This document shows, piece after piece, positions 26,154-36,827 of a stretch of 64,000 nt of DNA. The translations under genes were made by a program, and so were the position numbers. Under the pieces are notes generated by a model. The model was not told the DNA's origin, made no database searches, and saw only the letters and a list, made by a program, of their open reading frames with translations. This DNA is from Schistosoma haematobium. Taxonomy: Eukaryota > Platyhelminthes > Trematoda > Strigeidida > Schistosomatidae. The stretch is taken from NCBI RefSeq assembly GCF_000699445.3, contig NC_067200.1, positions 14,886,510 to 14,950,509 on the forward strand. Direction: 5' to 3'. Position 1 is the stretch's first letter; each line of letters begins with the position of its first letter.

Positions 26154-26484
26154 TCGACTGTTCGGCGCCGCTTGTCACACACATCAAAACCACCTCACAC
26201 AACACACATGCACACTCACTCAAACAACACCATCTCAATCATCATACACCCTACAACTAACACCAAGCCACACTCAACATCCTCTCACACAATCGCACAC
26301 ACACACACGCACACACAAACAATCAATCACTCAGTCAATCAACCAGACATAAATCGAGACGCGGCTCTGTGCACACACTCACACTCACACTAACACACAC
26401 AACACACACACACAACACACAACACACACACACACACTTGCTTCTCCATTGGGAATCTCTACCGAACTACTCCGATCACCATAC

Positions 26485-26964
26485 TGTTATAACTTGTGAC
26501 CGCCGATTATTGTGCAGTGACTTATCGATCGGATCAATAACGCGTAAAATACGTGTGAGCCGCCTAGATTCCTAATTGGTCCTGCTTTCCGTCTAGCCCA
26601 GCCAGTTTAGTCCAGAACACAAGTCTCAGCCTCTGCGATATGCATCGTTATATTACAAACATTCTGAGTTTATATACCAATCAAACAGACCACAACGTAC
26701 CAATATAATATGAAACAACATTTGTACAAGAATTAGCCAGATTTGGCTGTGAATGAGGGAGGTAGAAATTCATATACTGAGTATAACTCAAGAATGGTAA
26801 AACGTATAATAATAGTTTATGGGTCAAAATAAACCTTGTAATAAGAGGAATATGAATATGCATACTTTAGTTAATTAATAATTATACAATAGAAATATAC
26901 GTTTAGTATTGGTCCATAAAAGGATCCCAAAGTTATCATTCATTATGTTTATCGGGATATAACA
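26485..26964 (-). mobile_element. Solo LTR, unit 16
   Basis: 480 bp, CATAC duplication. Confidence 0.83.
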
Positions 26965-27311
26965 CATACACAATGTTCCATTGCAGCCATAAATGTTGCA
27001 CGCCACACTCTTTAACCGTATCTGTCTTCCCACCACTACCCGTTTGTCTCCTCTACTTACACTTCCTCCGACTCCTACCACTCCTAATAGCAATCACACT
27101 CATACTGCTGCTCCCACTATTCCCACTCTTCCTGCTCTCATTCTCCAACAACTACAAATCATCCTACAACTCCTCCTTCTCCTCATCCTCTTCTTCCTCC
27201 TCCCTCACCTACTCATCCTCCTCCTAAACCTACTCATACTCCTCCCAATCCTAATCCTCTTCTTCATCATATTCCATATCATACACATCAAATACACCCT
27301 CCTCCGCTTCT

Positions 27312-27440
27312 CCTTCTTCTTCTTCTTCTTCTTCTTCTTCTTCTTCTTCTACTTCTTCACCATCATTATCATCATCATCATCATCATCTTCATCATATTC
27401 ATCATATTCATCATATTCATCATATTCATCATACTCATCC
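27312..27440. repeat. Trinucleotide microsatellite, unit 16
   Basis: 129 bp; returns to the long CACCATCATTAT type amid AATATCAT neighbours. Confidence 0.88.
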
Positions 27441-27812
27441 CCACCAACCACATCCACTCTACATGAACACGGAATCGGCACACTCACATTGACCGATTGA
27501 GTGGTGTGTGAATATCAGGTAGTCGACTGATCGATTGGTGAATTGTCGATGTGAGATTAGAGTGATGGGAAATGTGTGTCAATGAGGCAATGATGACGGT
27601 GATTGTGTGAAGTGAGTATGTGGTGTTGTATGGGTGTGATGACGTGAGAGGAGGCGGTGGTATGTGTGGTTGAGTTTGAGTTTGAGGTGTGTGTGTGTGG
27701 ACACAGAGTTGTGAATGTGGCAGACTGAATGCGACAGACTGACTGTAGGTGTGTGCAGTCGCTACGTACCACTGTACGAGGAGGGTGAGTATTGTTTGGT
27801 CAGAAGCCGTTG

Positions 27813-27884
27813 CGCCCGATGGGGGCTCGAACCCCCGACCCTCAGATTAAAAGTCTGATGCTCTACCGACTGAGCTAACCGGGC
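27813..27884 (-). tRNA. tRNA-Lys(UUU), copy 17, 72-nt form
   Basis: T arm G5/C5. Confidence 0.85.
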
Positions 27885-28214
27885 TCGACTGTTCGGCGCC
27901 GCTTGTCACACACATCAAAACCACCTCACACAACACACATGCACACTCACTCAAACAACACCATCTCAATCATCATACACCCTACAACTAACACCAAGCC
28001 ACACTCAACATCCTCTCACACAATCGCACACACACACACGCACACACAAACAATCAATCACTCAGTCAATCAACCAGACATAAATCGAGACGCGGCTCTG
28101 TGCACACACTCACACTCACACTAACACACACAACACACACACACAACACACACACACACACACACACTTGCTTCTCCATTGGGAATCTCTACCGAACTAC
28201 TCCGATCACCATAC

Positions 28215-28694
28215 TGTTATAACTTGTGACCGCCGATTATTGTGCAGTGACTTATCGATCGGATCAATAACGCGTAAAATACGTGTGAGCCGCCTAGATT
28301 CCTAATTGGTCCTGCTTTCCGTCTAGCCCAGCCAGTTTAGTCCAGAACACAAGTCTCAGCCTCTGCGATATGCATCGTTATATTACAAACATTCTGAGTT
28401 TATATACCAATCAAACAGACCACAACGTACCAATATAATATGAAACAACATTTGTACAAGAATTAGCCAGATTTGGCTGTGAATGAGGGAGGTAGAAATT
28501 CATATACTGAGTATAACTCAAGAATGGTAAAACGTATAATAATAGTTTATGGGTCAAAATAAACCTTGTAATAAGAGGAATATGAATATGCATACTTTAG
28601 TTAATTAATAATTATACAATAGAAATATACGTTTAGTATTGGTCCATAAAAGGATCCCAAAGTTATCATTCATTATGTTTATCGGGATATAACA
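28215..28694 (-). mobile_element. Solo LTR, unit 17
   Basis: 480 bp, CATAC duplication. Confidence 0.83.
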
Positions 28695-29041
28695 CATACA
28701 CAATGTTCCATTGCAGCCATAAATGTTGCACGCCACACTCTTTAACCGTATCTGTCTTCCCACCACTACCCGTTTGTCTCCTCTACTTACACTTCCTCCG
28801 ACTCCTACCACTCCTAATAGCATTCACACTCATACTGCTGCTCCCACTATTCCCACTCTTCCTGCTCTCATTCTCCAACAACTACAAATCATCCTACAAC
28901 TCCTCCTTCTCCTCATCCTCTTCTTCCTCCTCCCTCACCTACTCATCCTCCTCCTAAACCTACTCATACTCCTCCCAATCCTAATCCTCTTCTTCATCAT
29001 ATTCCATATCATACACATCAAATACACCCTCCTCCGCTTCT

Positions 29042-29134
29042 CCTTCTTCTTCTTCATCATCAATATCATCATCATCATCATCATCATCATCTTCATCATA
29101 TTCATCATATTCATCATATTCATCATACTCATCC
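29042..29134. repeat. Trinucleotide microsatellite, unit 17
   Basis: 93 bp with the AATATCAT interruption. Confidence 0.88.
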
Positions 29135-29507
29135 CCACCAACCACATCCACTCTACATGAACACGGAATCGGCACACTCACATTGACCGATTGAGTGGTG
29201 TGTGAATATCAGGTAGTCGACTGATCGATTGGTGAATTGTCGATGTGAGATTAGAGTGATGGGAAATGTGTGTCAATGAGGCAATGATGACGGTGATTGT
29301 GTGAAGTGAGTATGTGGTGTTGTATGGGTGTGATGACGTGAGAGGAGGCGGTGGTATGTGTGGTTGAGTTTGAGTTTGAGTGTGTGTGTGTGTGGACACA
29401 GAGTTGTGAATGTGGCAGACTGAATGCGACAGACTGACTGTAGGTGTGTGCAGTCGCTACGTACCACTGTACGAGGAGGGTGAGTATTGTTTGGTCAGAA
29501 GCCGTTG

Positions 29508-29578
29508 CGCCCGATGGGGGCTCGAACCCCGACCCTCAGATTAAAAGTCTGATGCTCTACCGACTGAGCTAACCGGGC
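29508..29578 (-). tRNA. tRNA-Lys(UUU), copy 18, 71-nt form
   Basis: 4-bp T stem form. Confidence 0.78.
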
Positions 29579-29909
29579 TCGACTGTTCGGCGCCGCTTGT
29601 CACACACATCAAAACCACCTCACACAACACACATGCACACTCACTCAAACAACACCATCTCAATCATCATACACCCTACAACTAACACCAAGCCACACTC
29701 AACATCCTCTCACACAATCGCACACACACACACGCACACACAAACAATCAATCACTCAGTCAATCAACCAGACATAAATCGAGACGCGGCTCTGTGCACA
29801 CACTCACACTCACACTAACACACGCAACACACACACACAACACACAACACACACACACACACTTGCTTCTCCATTGGGAATCTCTACCGAACTACTCCGA
29901 TCACCATAC

Positions 29910-30389
29910 TGTTATAACTTGTGACCGCCGATTATTGTGCAGTGACTTATCGATCGGATCAATAACGCGTAAAATACGTGTGAGCCGCCTAGATTCCTAA
30001 TTGGTCCTGCTTTCCGTCTAGCCCAGCCAGTTTAGTCCAGAACACAAGTCTCAGCCTCTGCGATATGCATCGTTATATTACAAACATTCTGAGTTTATAT
30101 ACCAATCAAACAGACCACAACGTACCAATATAATATGAAACAACATTTGTACAAGAATTAGCCAGATTTGGCTGTGAATGAGGGAGGTAGAAATTCATAT
30201 ACTGAGTATAACTCAAGAATGGTAAAACGTATAATAATAGTTTATGGGTCAAAATAAAGCTTGTAATAAGAGGAATATGAATATGCATACTTTAGTTAAT
30301 TAATAATTATACAATAGAAATATACGTTTAGTATTGGTCCATAAAAGGATCCCAAAGTTATCATTCATTATGTTTATCGGGATATAACA
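29910..30389 (-). mobile_element. Solo LTR, unit 18
   Basis: 480 bp. Carries AAAGCTTG (as unit 4); CTGTCGTCCC just outside it matches unit 10. Confidence 0.83.
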
Positions 30390-30735
30390 CATACACAATG
30401 TTCCATTGCAGCCATAAATGTTGCACGCCACACTCTTTAACCGTATCTGTCGTCCCACCACTACCCGTTTGTCTCCTCTACTTACACTTCCTCCGACTCC
30501 TACCACTCCTAATAGCATTCACACTCATACTGCTGCTCCCACTATTCCCACTCTTCCTGCTCTCATTCTCCAACAACTACAAATCATCCTACAACTCCTC
30601 CTTCTCCTCATCCTCTTCTTCCTCCTCCCTCACCTACTCATCCTCCTCCTAAACCTACTCATACTCCTCCCAATCCTAATCCTCTTCTTCATCATATTCC
30701 ATATCATACACATCAAATACACCCTCCTCCGCTTC

Positions 30736-30867
30736 TCCTTCTTCTTCTTCTTCTTCTTCTTCTTCTTCTTCTTCTTCTACTTCTTCACCATCATTATCAT
30801 CATCATCATCATCATCTTCATCATATTCATCATATTCATCATATTCATCATATTCATCATACTCATC
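30736..30867. repeat. Trinucleotide microsatellite, unit 18
   Basis: 132 bp, long CACCATCATTAT type with a CTACTT interruption, as unit 16. Confidence 0.88.
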
Positions 30868-31244
30868 CCCACCAACCACATCCACTCTACATGAACACGG
30901 AATCGGCACACTCACATTGACCGATTGAGTGGTGTGTGAATATCAGGTAGTCGACTGATCGATTGGTGAATTGTCGATGTGAGATTAGAGTGATGGGAAG
31001 TGTGTGTCAATGAGGCAATGATGACGGTGATTGTGTGAAGTGAGTATGTGGTGTTGTATGGGTGTGATGACGTGAGAGGAGGCGGTGGTATGTGTGGTTG
31101 AGTTTGAGTTTGAGGTGTGTGTGTGTGTGTGGACACAGAGTTGTGAATGTGGCAGACTGAATGCGACAGACTGACTGTAGGTGTGTGCAGTCGCTACGTA
31201 CCACTGTACGAGGAGGGTGAGTATTGTTTGGTCAGAAGCCGTTG

Positions 31245-31315
31245 CGCCCGATGGGGGCTCGAACCCCGACCCTCAGATTAAAAGTCTGATGCTCTACCGA
31301 CTGAGCTAACCGGGC
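31245..31315 (-). tRNA. tRNA-Lys(UUU), copy 19, 71-nt form, last of the array
   Basis: 4-bp T stem form. Its unit is truncated 392 bp upstream of the tRNA, inside the LTR. Confidence 0.78.
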
Positions 31316-31646
31316 TCGACTGTTCGGCGCCGCTTGTCACACACATCAAAACCACCTCACACAACACACATGCACACTCACTCAAACAACACCATCTCAA
31401 TCATCATACACCCTACAACTAACACCAAGCCACACTCAACATCCTCTCACACAATCGCACACACACACACGCACACACAAACAATCAATCACTCAGTCAA
31501 TCAACCAGACATAAATCGAGACGCGGCTCTGTGCACACACTCACACTCACACTAACACACGCAACACACACACACAACACACAACACACACACACACACT
31601 TGCTTCTCCATTGGGAATCTCTACCGAACTACTCCGATCACCATAC

Positions 31647-31707
31647 TGTTATAACTTGTGACCGCCGATTATTGTGCAGTGACTTATCGATCGGATCAAT
31701 AACGCGT
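31647..31707 (-). mobile_element. Truncated solo LTR at the right edge of the array
   Basis: The first 61 bp match the array LTR (TGTTATAAC to AACGCGT). Identity then drops abruptly; about 30 more bases keep weak LTR resemblance (AAATACTAGCGAGC against AAATACGTGCGAGC) before unrelated AT-rich DNA. Confidence 0.75.
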
Positions 31708-31739
31708 CAAATACTAGCGAGCATCCTCGATTCTTTTAA

Positions 31740-32120
31740 TTATCATGATAATATTGATGTCTGATTGAATTCGACTAATCGATCTTTTTGTTCCATGGAC
31801 TTATTTACGTATTATCTCTGATGAATTATATTGTAAATATCTTATATTATTCAAATATTTCTCAGTTGATTTGTGTGATTGGATATTTGCATTACTTTGT
31901 TTATAATGATCTACACTAATCATATTTACAAATCCTGAATTATTCTAAATTATCATTTATCAATACGAAATGAACTTTTTCCATTCAATTATTGATTGTG
32001 TTCTTATTTGCTTTATCAACTACTAGTAGTGTATTTTTAATACCAAATTAATCAGTCTGTGATCAATAATTTTTATAATAGAGATCTTATCTATAGTAGA
32101 TTTCTATTAAGTTCATTTCT
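31740..32120. other. AT-rich intergenic DNA beside the array
   Basis: No open frame, RNA gene or repeat recognised. Confidence 0.5.
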
Positions 32121-32305
32121 ATCAGATGAGTTTTGTGGATATTATAGTAATTTCAATGGTTAAGATCATGAGTCAGTTGAAGCTAGACCACCATGGAAAT
32201 CCTGGAAGCACTTGACAGCCGTTTCGTCCCATTGTGGAACTCCTCAGCAGTGCGCATCCACGACCTCGCCTCCTGCGAGATTCGGACCCAGACCCTACTG
32301 GTTTC
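32121..32305 (-). mobile_element. Smα-like SINE with hammerhead ribozyme
   Basis: On the minus strand: a B-box-like GGGTCCGAATCTC, then stem I strand GCACTG, hammerhead core CTGAGGA (32241-32247), stem II GTTCC/GGGAC, GAAA (32222-32225), stem III ACGG/CTGT and a GTC cleavage triplet (32214-32216). All invariant core bases are present, so self-cleavage is plausible. The tail GGTGGTCTAGCTTCAACTGA is shared with the copies at 50.7 and 56.9 kb. Smα elements are known Schistosoma retroposons with a tRNA-like pol III promoter and active hammerheads. Stem III is very short, a trait of this family that favours dimeric action. Confidence 0.8.
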
Positions 32306-32747
32306 GCGCGCGAGCACTTACCCTTTTAATCATTTTTACCTACAATCATATGGATTACATCATCAATTTACATTATAACCATATGTTATAAACAGAAATG
32401 AAATGAAATACAGTTCGCAAATTGATTAATTTACCTAATGAACGATTAATTGGTTTATCGATTAGATCAATAAATAAAATTATTGTTGCTAAAACAACTT
32501 TATTATCAGCTTGTGTATTGCCTACATTCCATAATATTTTATTTATATTTATGTTAAATAATAAAAATTATTGTTGTTATTTCACATTTAGTAAACAACT
32601 GAACATTGAAGATTATTTCTATGCATCATTTGATTTAATATTTTTGATATGATATATACTAAAAATTACATTTACTTATTGTATCATCACCAAGTATTCA
32701 TCAGGATATATGTATTATTGTAAAATTAGAATACCTACACTCTGTAG
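32306..32747. other. AT-rich DNA with one weak candidate exon
   Basis: A plus-strand open stretch at about 32411-32510 (residues include NLPNERLIGLSIRSINK) has a protein-like mix and A/T-ending codons, follows an ATACAG acceptor-like site and precedes GT sites. There is no start, stop or partner exon. Otherwise nothing recognised. Confidence 0.2.
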
Positions 32748-32815
32748 TTATTGTTGTTGCTGTTGTTGTTCTTGCTCTTCTTCTTCTTCTTCTTCTTCTT
32801 CTTCTTCTTGTTGTT
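32748..32815. repeat. (TTG)n/(TTC)n microsatellite
   Basis: GTT/GCT triplets followed by about eleven TTC triplets and a return to TTG. Confidence 0.85.
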
Positions 32816-33120
32816 GAATTCAACCATTGAAATGATTAACATCATTATTTATGATAACCTAAATTATATCATATTGTATAATCTGTTATCATATTCATTT
32901 CATTAAAACTAATTATACAATGAACAATAATTCCATACCCTTCAAAGCTAATCTATGTATGTTAATGCGGTTAATTTTTATGAAAATAAAAATAGAAATC
33001 ACTTTTGTCGTCTCTCAAATTGAAAGTTAAATGCAGTTTTACATATTTTTCATGATAATTTGGAATTTTAAAATTATTACAGAATATTATTGTTCCATTC
33101 ACCGTAACAGTGTTAACCAC

Positions 33121-33206
33121 TGTTATATCCCAACGAGAATAATAAATGGTAACTTTTGGGATACATTTATGGAACAACACTATGCGTATATTTTTTCGTA
33201 TAATTG
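33121..33206 (+). mobile_element. Off-array LTR copy, 5' part
   Basis: Begins TGTTATATCCC like the array LTR read on its coding strand; diverged by roughly a fifth to a quarter. It is interrupted at 33206 by the RTE insertion and resumes at 36432. No target duplication found for this LTR. Confidence 0.75.
33199..33206. repeat. Target-site duplication of the RTE insertion, left copy
   Basis: TATAATTG, repeated at 36424-36431. Confidence 0.75.
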
Positions 33207-33218
33207 TTACTTACTTAC

Positions 33219-33587
33219 TTACTTACGCCTGTTACTCCTAATGGAGCATAGGCCACCGACCAGCATTCTCCAACCCACTCTGTCCTGGACCTTCTTTTCT
33301 AGTTCCATCCAATTTTTGTTCATTTCTCTCATGTGTATCTCCATTTCCCGGCGTAATGTGTTCTTTGGTTTTACTCTTTTCCTTTGGCCTTGAGGATTGC
33401 ATGTCAGGACTTGTCTTGTGACGCAGTTGGGTGCTTTCCTCAATGTGTGTCCTATCCACTTCCAGCACTTCTTCCTAATGTCTTCCTCTGTTGGGATCTG
33501 ATTTGTTCTTTCCCACAGTAGGTTGTTGCTAATAGTGTCCAGCCAACGGATACGAAATATTTTGCTTAGACAACTGTTAATAAACAC
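33219..33587 (-). pseudogene. RTE C-terminal domain fragment
   Basis: Holds the conserved tail of RTE polyproteins: WIGHTLRK, a basic [12 protein letters not shown] stretch and [10 protein letters not shown] near the end. It shares the RT frame number but is separated by a stop. Homologous to 54098-54640. Confidence 0.8.
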
Positions 33588-33620
33588 TTGTATCTTCTAG
33601 ATGATGGCTTTCGTAGTTCT

Positions 33621-34421
33621 CTAAGTTTCCACCCCATACAGTAGAACTGTCTTGACATTTGTATTGAAAATCCTGACCTTGGTGTTGGTTGACAGTTGCT
33701 TTGAGTTCCAGATGTTCCTCAGTTGTAAATATGCTGCTCTTGCTTTGCCGATCCGCGCCTTCACATCTGCATCAGATCCACCCTGTTCATCAATGATGCT
33801 GCCCAAATATGTAAAGGTTTTCACATCTTCCAAATCTTTTCCGTCAATTGTGACTGGATTGGTGCATGCTGTTTTATATCGGAGAATTCTGTTTTTCCCT
33901 TTGTGTATATTGAGACCTTCTGCTGCTGAAGCTTCTACTACACTGGTCGTCTTCTCCTGCATTTGTTGTTGCGTTTGGGATAGAAGAGCCAGATCATCTG
34001 CGAAATCTAGATCGTCCAACTGCATCCTGGCTGTCCACTGCATCCCGTGCTTCCCTTCAAATGTTGTCGTCTTCATGATCCAGTCGATCACCAGGAGAAA
34101 GAGAAAGGGTGAGAGTAAGCAACCTTGCCTGACACCGATTTTTACTTCGAACGAGTTTATCAACTGTCCTCCATGCACGATTTTGCAGTTTAACCCATCA
34201 TATGAATTCCGTATGATATTGACTATCTTCTCAGGTACGCCGTAGTTTCGAAGAAGCCTACATAGTGTTGTTCTGTCCACGCTGTCAAATGCTTTTATCG
34301 TAGTCAATGAAGTTAATGTAGAATGATGAATTCCATTCAATTGATTGTTCCACAATGATCCGTAGTGTTGCGATCTGGTCTGTACACGATCTGTCCTTAC
34401 GGAATCCTGCCTTTTGGTCAC
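33621..34421 (-). pseudogene. RTE reverse transcriptase domain
   Basis: 266 codons. Visible RT motifs in order: KAFDSVDR (catalytic Asp of motif A, about residue 44), NSYDGLNCKIVHGGQL, VRQGCLLSPFLFLLVIDW (motif B), FADDLALLSQ (catalytic FADD of motif C), TYLGSIIDEQGG. Would copy element RNA at the nicked target. The N-terminal side (HHSTLTSLTTIKAFD) looks frame-disrupted, and surrounding segments lie in other frames or beyond stops. Confidence 0.88.
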
Positions 34422-34704
34422 GAAGTTGGGCGTCTACGCAGTCCTTCATTCTGTTTAACAATATCCTGTTGAAGAATTTTCCCGGTATTGAGAGAAGAGT
34501 GATGCCCCTGTAGTTATTACAGTTTCTGAGATCGCCTTTCTTTGGTATTTTGACCAGAAGTCCCTCTTTCTAGTCTGTTGGTACATGTTCCTCATCCCAA
34601 ATCTTACTGAAGAGAATGTGGAATATCCTTGCAGTTGCCGCTACGTCTGCTTTTAGTGTCTCTGCTAGAATGTTGTCTGGTCCTGCTGCTTTGCTACTCT
34701 TGAT

Positions 34705-35227
34705 TTATCTGATGGCCATGCTGATTTCTTCAATTGTTGGTGGGCCAAAATCGATTGGGAAGTCCGTAGGTGTTGCTTCGATGTTGGGTGGGTTCAGTGG
34801 AGCTGGTCGATTCAAGAGTTCTTTGAAGTGTTCTACCCACCTGTTTCGTTGTTCTTCAATGTTGGTGATTATCTTACCTTCCTTGCTTTTCACTGGTCGT
34901 TCTGGTTTACGGTGATTTCAAGAGGGTTTCTTTGTTGTGTCATACAGTTGTCTCATGTTTCCTTCTCTCACGGCCTTTTCCACCGTCATTGCTAAACCTC
35001 CACATATTTACGTTTATCGGTTCTGATGCTCCTCTTCACTTGCTTGTTTGCTTCTGTGTATTCAGCTTGTGACTTGGCTTTCTCTGCTCTTGTTCGACTG
35101 GTATTGATTGCTGCCTTCTTGTTCCTCCTTTCTTGAATCTTATCCAGTGTATCAACAGTGATCCATTCCTTGTGATGGTGCTTCTTGTGGTCCAGGACCT
35201 CATGACATGTTGAAGTGATTGCATCAT
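34705..35227 (-). pseudogene. RTE linker between endonuclease and RT, frame-broken
   Basis: Two open pieces in different frames (34705-34893 with HFKELLNRPAP and PTIEEISMAI; 35036-35227 basic and Lys/Arg rich). The first resembles the segment just before RT in RTE elements. At least two frame changes separate them. Confidence 0.7.
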
Positions 35228-35237
35228 TTATCCCTTT

Positions 35238-36236
35238 TCAGTTGTTCTCCATAGAAGTTCCCACTCCATTGAGTAGATCATGAAAGGCCTGGAACTTATT
35301 GCTGAGGACCATCTTGAATTTGTTGAGTTTGTCAGTATCCCGAAGAAAAGCCGCATTAAACTTTTGTGATATTGCCTGCCCCGTTGTCCAGTGCTTCTTG
35401 AGTTTCAATTTCATCTTGGCGACCAGCAAGTGATGATCTGATGCTATATCAGCTCCTCTCTCGGTTCTCATATCCTCCATCGTCCTCCTGAACTTATTGT
35501 TGATGCAGATATGGTCGATTTGGTTTTGCGTTGTGTGGTCTGGTGAAGTCCATGTGGTTTTGTGAATGCGTTTATGTGGGAATATAGTGCCGCCTATGAC
35601 CAGTTTATTGAAGGCACATAGGTTTGCAAATCTCTCACCATTTTCGTTCCTTTCTCCAAGTCCATGTCATTCCATGATGTCTTCATATCCAGTGTTGTCC
35701 ATTCCAACCTTGACATTCAAATCTCCCATCAGAATGGTCAGGTCTTTTGTTGGGCATTTCTCGACGATTAACTGCAGCCTAAAGTAGAATTGATCTTTAG
35801 CATCTTCATTGTAGTCGTTGGTAGGCGCATAGCATTGGATGATGTTCATTGAAATGTCCTCTTTCTTTGTTTTGAAGGAGGCTTTGATGATCCTTGGTCC
35901 ATGAGGTTCCCATCCTATAAGTGCATTTTGTGCTTGTTTGGACAGCATCAGTACAACTCCTTTTGTATTTGGAGCATTTTCTTCTTCATGGCCGGAGTAT
36001 AACAGAAGCTCTCCTCAAGTTAGTCTTTTTTGTCCAACTTGCGTCCAATGTGTTTCACTGATTCCAAGCACCTCTAGGTTGTATCTCCTCATTTCTGCAG
36101 CAATTTGGAAGGCTCTCTCGATGTCCCACATTGTACGAGTATTCCATGTACCTAAGTAAATGGTTGCTCTGGTTGTCAGAAGAGGCATCGACCTCGTAAC
36201 TTCTGAGGGAACTTGGCTTTCATCATGAGACGTCAT
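35238..36236 (-). pseudogene. RTE apurinic-type endonuclease domain
   Basis: Read in one frame with stops near 36012, 35665 and 35236. Visible motifs: LGTWNTRTM (metal-binding Asn), GISETHW (Glu), IIQCYAPTND, LMGDLNVKVG (Asp/Asn), NQIDHI and SDHHLLVAKM (catalytic SDH). These are the signature residues of the APE family that nick target DNA for target-primed reverse transcription. The stops make it non-functional as it stands. Confidence 0.85.
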
Positions 36237-36423
36237 AATTCTACTAAATGAGGACCTTCTGATTCCCAGGGCAGAGTTTAAAAGGTTCGAATAATTTTTT
36301 CTGGTTAGAGTTTTTTAGCGAGTTAGTTTTCTACGGGATGGGGACGCTAACCCCATGCCCAACCCTCCTCCCTTAACCGGGCTTGGGACCGGCAGTGTTC
36401 CCTGGAGGGACTCCAGGCGGAGT

Positions 36424-36431
36424 TATAATTG
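36424..36431. repeat. Target-site duplication of the RTE insertion, right copy
   Basis: TATAATTG, identical to 33199-33206. Confidence 0.75.
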
Positions 36432-36827
36432 CTAAATAGCTAAATTGTACATATTCGTGTCCCTCTTATTATGAGATTTGTTTTGACCCATAAACTATTA
36501 TTATACGTTTTACCATTCTTGAGTTATACTCAGTATATGAATTTCTACCTCCCTCATTCACAGCCAAATCTGGCTAATTCTTGTACAAATGTTGTTTCAT
36601 ATTATATTGGTACGTTGTGGTCTGTTTGATTGGTATATAAACTCAGAATGTTTGTAATATAACGATGCATATCGCAGAGGCTGAGACTTGTGTTCTGGAC
36701 TAAACTGGCTGGGCTAGGCGGAAAGCAGGACCAATTAGGAATCTAGGCGGCTCGCACGTATTTTACGCGTTATTGATCCGATCGATAAGTCACTGCTCTC
36801 TAATTGACTGTATCATTACGTTATACA
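36432..36827 (+). mobile_element. Off-array LTR copy, 3' part, with a near-identical tract
   Basis: Continues the LTR after the RTE insertion. 36432-36472 is diverged; 36473-36796 is almost identical to the array LTR (one difference seen, CTAGGCGG for CTAGACGG), including the TATA box GGTATATAAACTCAG; 36797-36827 is diverged again and may end at GTTATACA. Confidence 0.8.

Larger units (their letters stand above)
1..31707. repeat. Tandem array of composite ~1.7-kb units, each with a tRNA-Lys gene and a solo LTR
   Basis: Nineteen tRNA genes recur head to tail with spacings of 1679-1746 bp. Unit order on the plus strand is GT-rich block, tRNA-Lys (minus strand), CA-rich block, 480-bp LTR, G-poor pyrimidine tract, then (CTT)n(CAT)n. 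Length differences lie almost entirely in the CA and trinucleotide microsatellites; non-repetitive parts differ by scattered single-base changes. The array is cut by the left window edge (position 1 lies in the trinucleotide tract of an earlier unit) and stops at 31707, 61 bp into the last LTR. Open frames of 60-165 codons repeat with the unit but translate simple repeats (poly-Phe, poly-Asp, His-Thr) and change with microsatellite length, so no protein gene is called. Copy number beyond the window is unknown. Confidence 0.97.
33207..36423 (-). mobile_element. Full-length RTE-clade (SR2-like) non-LTR retrotransposon, inactive
   Basis: 3.2 kb, the usual RTE length. The 3' end (plus-strand left) carries a short GTAA tandem, as RTE elements do instead of poly(A). 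Order on the minus strand: apurinic endonuclease (about 36170-35400), linker, reverse transcriptase (34421-33621), RTE-type C-terminal domain (33587-33219). It lies inside an LTR and is flanked by an 8-bp duplication, TATAATTG. Several in-frame stops and frame changes interrupt the reading frame, so it cannot encode an intact protein. SR2 is the described S. mansoni RTE family; assignment rests on motif style, not alignment. Confidence 0.88.

Noticed and set aside
1..31707. CRISPR-like array
   Set aside because: The repeat period is 1.7 kb with repeated, not unique, content between copies; there are no short direct repeats with spacers and no cas genes.
1353..31764. Repeated open frames of 60-165 codons in the array (poly-Phe/Ile, poly-Asp/Glu, Thr-His rich)
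   Set aside because: They translate simple repeats in several frames and on both strands, change length and frame with microsatellite size, and show no constraint on codons.
33652..34245. 197-codon plus-strand frame
   Set aside because: Antisense shadow of the RTE reverse transcriptase.
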